64,000 bases of DNA from Ridgeia piscesae (lineage: Eukaryota; Annelida; Polychaeta; Sabellida; Siboglinidae), in NCBI GenBank assembly GCA_025642075.2, contig JAODUO010001230.1, positions 62,501 through 126,500 of the forward strand, read 5' to 3'. A program made the position numbers and the translations under genes. Of this stretch, positions 62,901 to 64,000 are shown piece by piece; within the stretch, counting starts at the first letter, position 1; each line of letters opens with the position of its first letter. The notes under the pieces are model-generated. The model worked only from the letters and a program-made list of their open reading frames with translations. It did not search any database and had not been told where the DNA came from.

Positions 62901-64000
62901 ATACCATTAGTTTTGTCGGGGCAAAATGAAGAACATATCTGGGGAAATATTTTCAACAAATGCCCTTTCCACCGTCTGCCGGTGTGGCGGTCCAGAACGT
63001 CGAGCGGTCCAGAACGTCGAAGGTTAGGATGTCGTTCCACCTCGTTTTGAGTGTTGTTTATGGACTTCTTACATGCGTGACAAAGGTTAACGTCTACTGT
63101 GACCAGCGTAAACATGGTGATTGCCGAATTAACATATGAGTGAACCATGCATATTATAGTTTATGTTAATCATTTATTGATGCGCTTCCTTTCTTGCAAT
63201 TATTATTAATAAATATAACAAAACCTCACAATCATCGTTACTTGTATTTTTTAAACAGTGTTCTTAATGTCCTTGTCTCAGACCGTTGTACATGTTGTGG
63301 CTTCGTTACAGCCATGGTTTTCAATGTAGTCTATAGTACGTGCAGCATTAAATACAAATCCCCGCGTCTTCGTGACATATAACTCTGGCAGTTTAAGATA
63401 TATACAACTGTCTACTAGCTGAATGTATTGGATGTAACGTGCCCGAATTGGCATAGTCTGTAGGCAGGCCCTATATTTTGAAAACAAATTAAAATAAAGC
63501 TGTATTTTAGATACATACGGTTTAAATTGTGTATGTGATGTAGATAGCCCATAGAGGTAGTGTGTACAATAAATTCGTCAGGGGATGGGTGTGGATCACA
63601 CTTTTATAATGGCTTATATTTGCGTCTATTTTGCATGTATGAAACACACTTTTATAGTGGTCCTATTGGAATGTTTTGTAGAATTATTTTATTCAAAAAG
63701 GCGTTATATGAGCTTAACATTGCAGTATATAAATCCCATTGAGGTGCTTCAATATCAGTACAAAGGGTGGAAATCTAAAAAAAGATGGGCTTAACATTGC
63801 AGTATATAAATCCCATTGAGGTGCTTCAATATCAGTACAAAGGGTGGAAATCTAGACGTTACCATATCCAAATAGTTGGTTTTACCCAATACAACTCGGC
63901 AATGATTTAATAATATATTTTGGGAAATGAGTCATGCATTCAAGAGTTACATAACTGTATTAACATGTCGACTGGTGTAAGTATGTGTCACATAACAGTT
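62901..64000. other. Right-end sequence, no gene recognised
   Basis: Unique AT-rich sequence with a 16-base tandem duplication (CGGTCCAGAACGTCGA at 62989-63020) and the 66-base duplication listed separately. No coding region supported. Confidence 0.5.
63712..63854. repeat. 66-base direct duplication, 11-base spacer
   Basis: 63712-63777 and 63789-63854 are identical over 66 bases (start GCTTAACATTGCAGTATATA, end AAGGGTGGAAATCTA), separated by AAAAAGATGGG. Perfect identity suggests either a very recent duplication or an assembly artefact. Confidence 0.95.

Overview
This is animal nuclear DNA. The coding sequence lies in short exons with GT-AG introns, the introns hold long micro- and minisatellites, and there are remnants of a hAT DNA transposon and of LINE retrotransposons. 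The conserved multi-exon SLC6 structure, CR1/L2-like LINE tails and intron-sized minisatellites fit a marine invertebrate (cephalochordate, other invertebrate deuterostome or lophotrochozoan). The species cannot be fixed from sequence alone.

The only genes I can support are two paralogous neurotransmitter:sodium symporter genes (SLC6 family, GABA/taurine/creatine branch), arranged head-to-tail on the minus strand. The upstream copy (gene B) starts at 57454. Twelve well-supported exons run down to 29325, and a less certain terminal exon sits at 25177-25311, giving a predicted protein of 646 residues. The downstream copy (gene A) starts at 12249. Six exons are visible down to 37, and the 3' half lies beyond the left edge. 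All five introns of gene A that can be seen match gene B in position and phase (1,1,2,0,0), which indicates a tandem duplication. Both products should be 12-TM plasma-membrane transporters that use Na+ and Cl- gradients to take up a small osmolyte or transmitter; the substrate cannot be assigned.

Layout: 1-12251 gene A, with a composite (CT)n/(TGTC)n tract in its last visible intron and a CA/CATA microsatellite complex in intron 1; 12252-25176 intergenic, with a truncated hAT element (14052-14920), a broken LINE 3' end (about 20205-20860) and probably the gene B 3' UTR; 25177-57454 gene B; 57455-64000 upstream of gene B, with a long (AT)n tract, a CpG-rich patch near 60.5 kb, a LINE 3' tail ending in (ATTG)n and a 66-bp near-tandem duplication.

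The most unusual part is the repeat landscape inside gene B. There is a roughly 80-copy 40-bp minisatellite whose unit carries splice-site-like sequence and abuts the putative last exon. There is a roughly 200-copy 20-bp minisatellite in intron 8, also carrying a donor-like sequence on the sense strand. There is a perfect 55-bp tandem duplication that copies the 3' splice site and the first codons of exon 6. No prokaryotic-type systems, CRISPR arrays, rRNAs or convincing tRNAs were seen.
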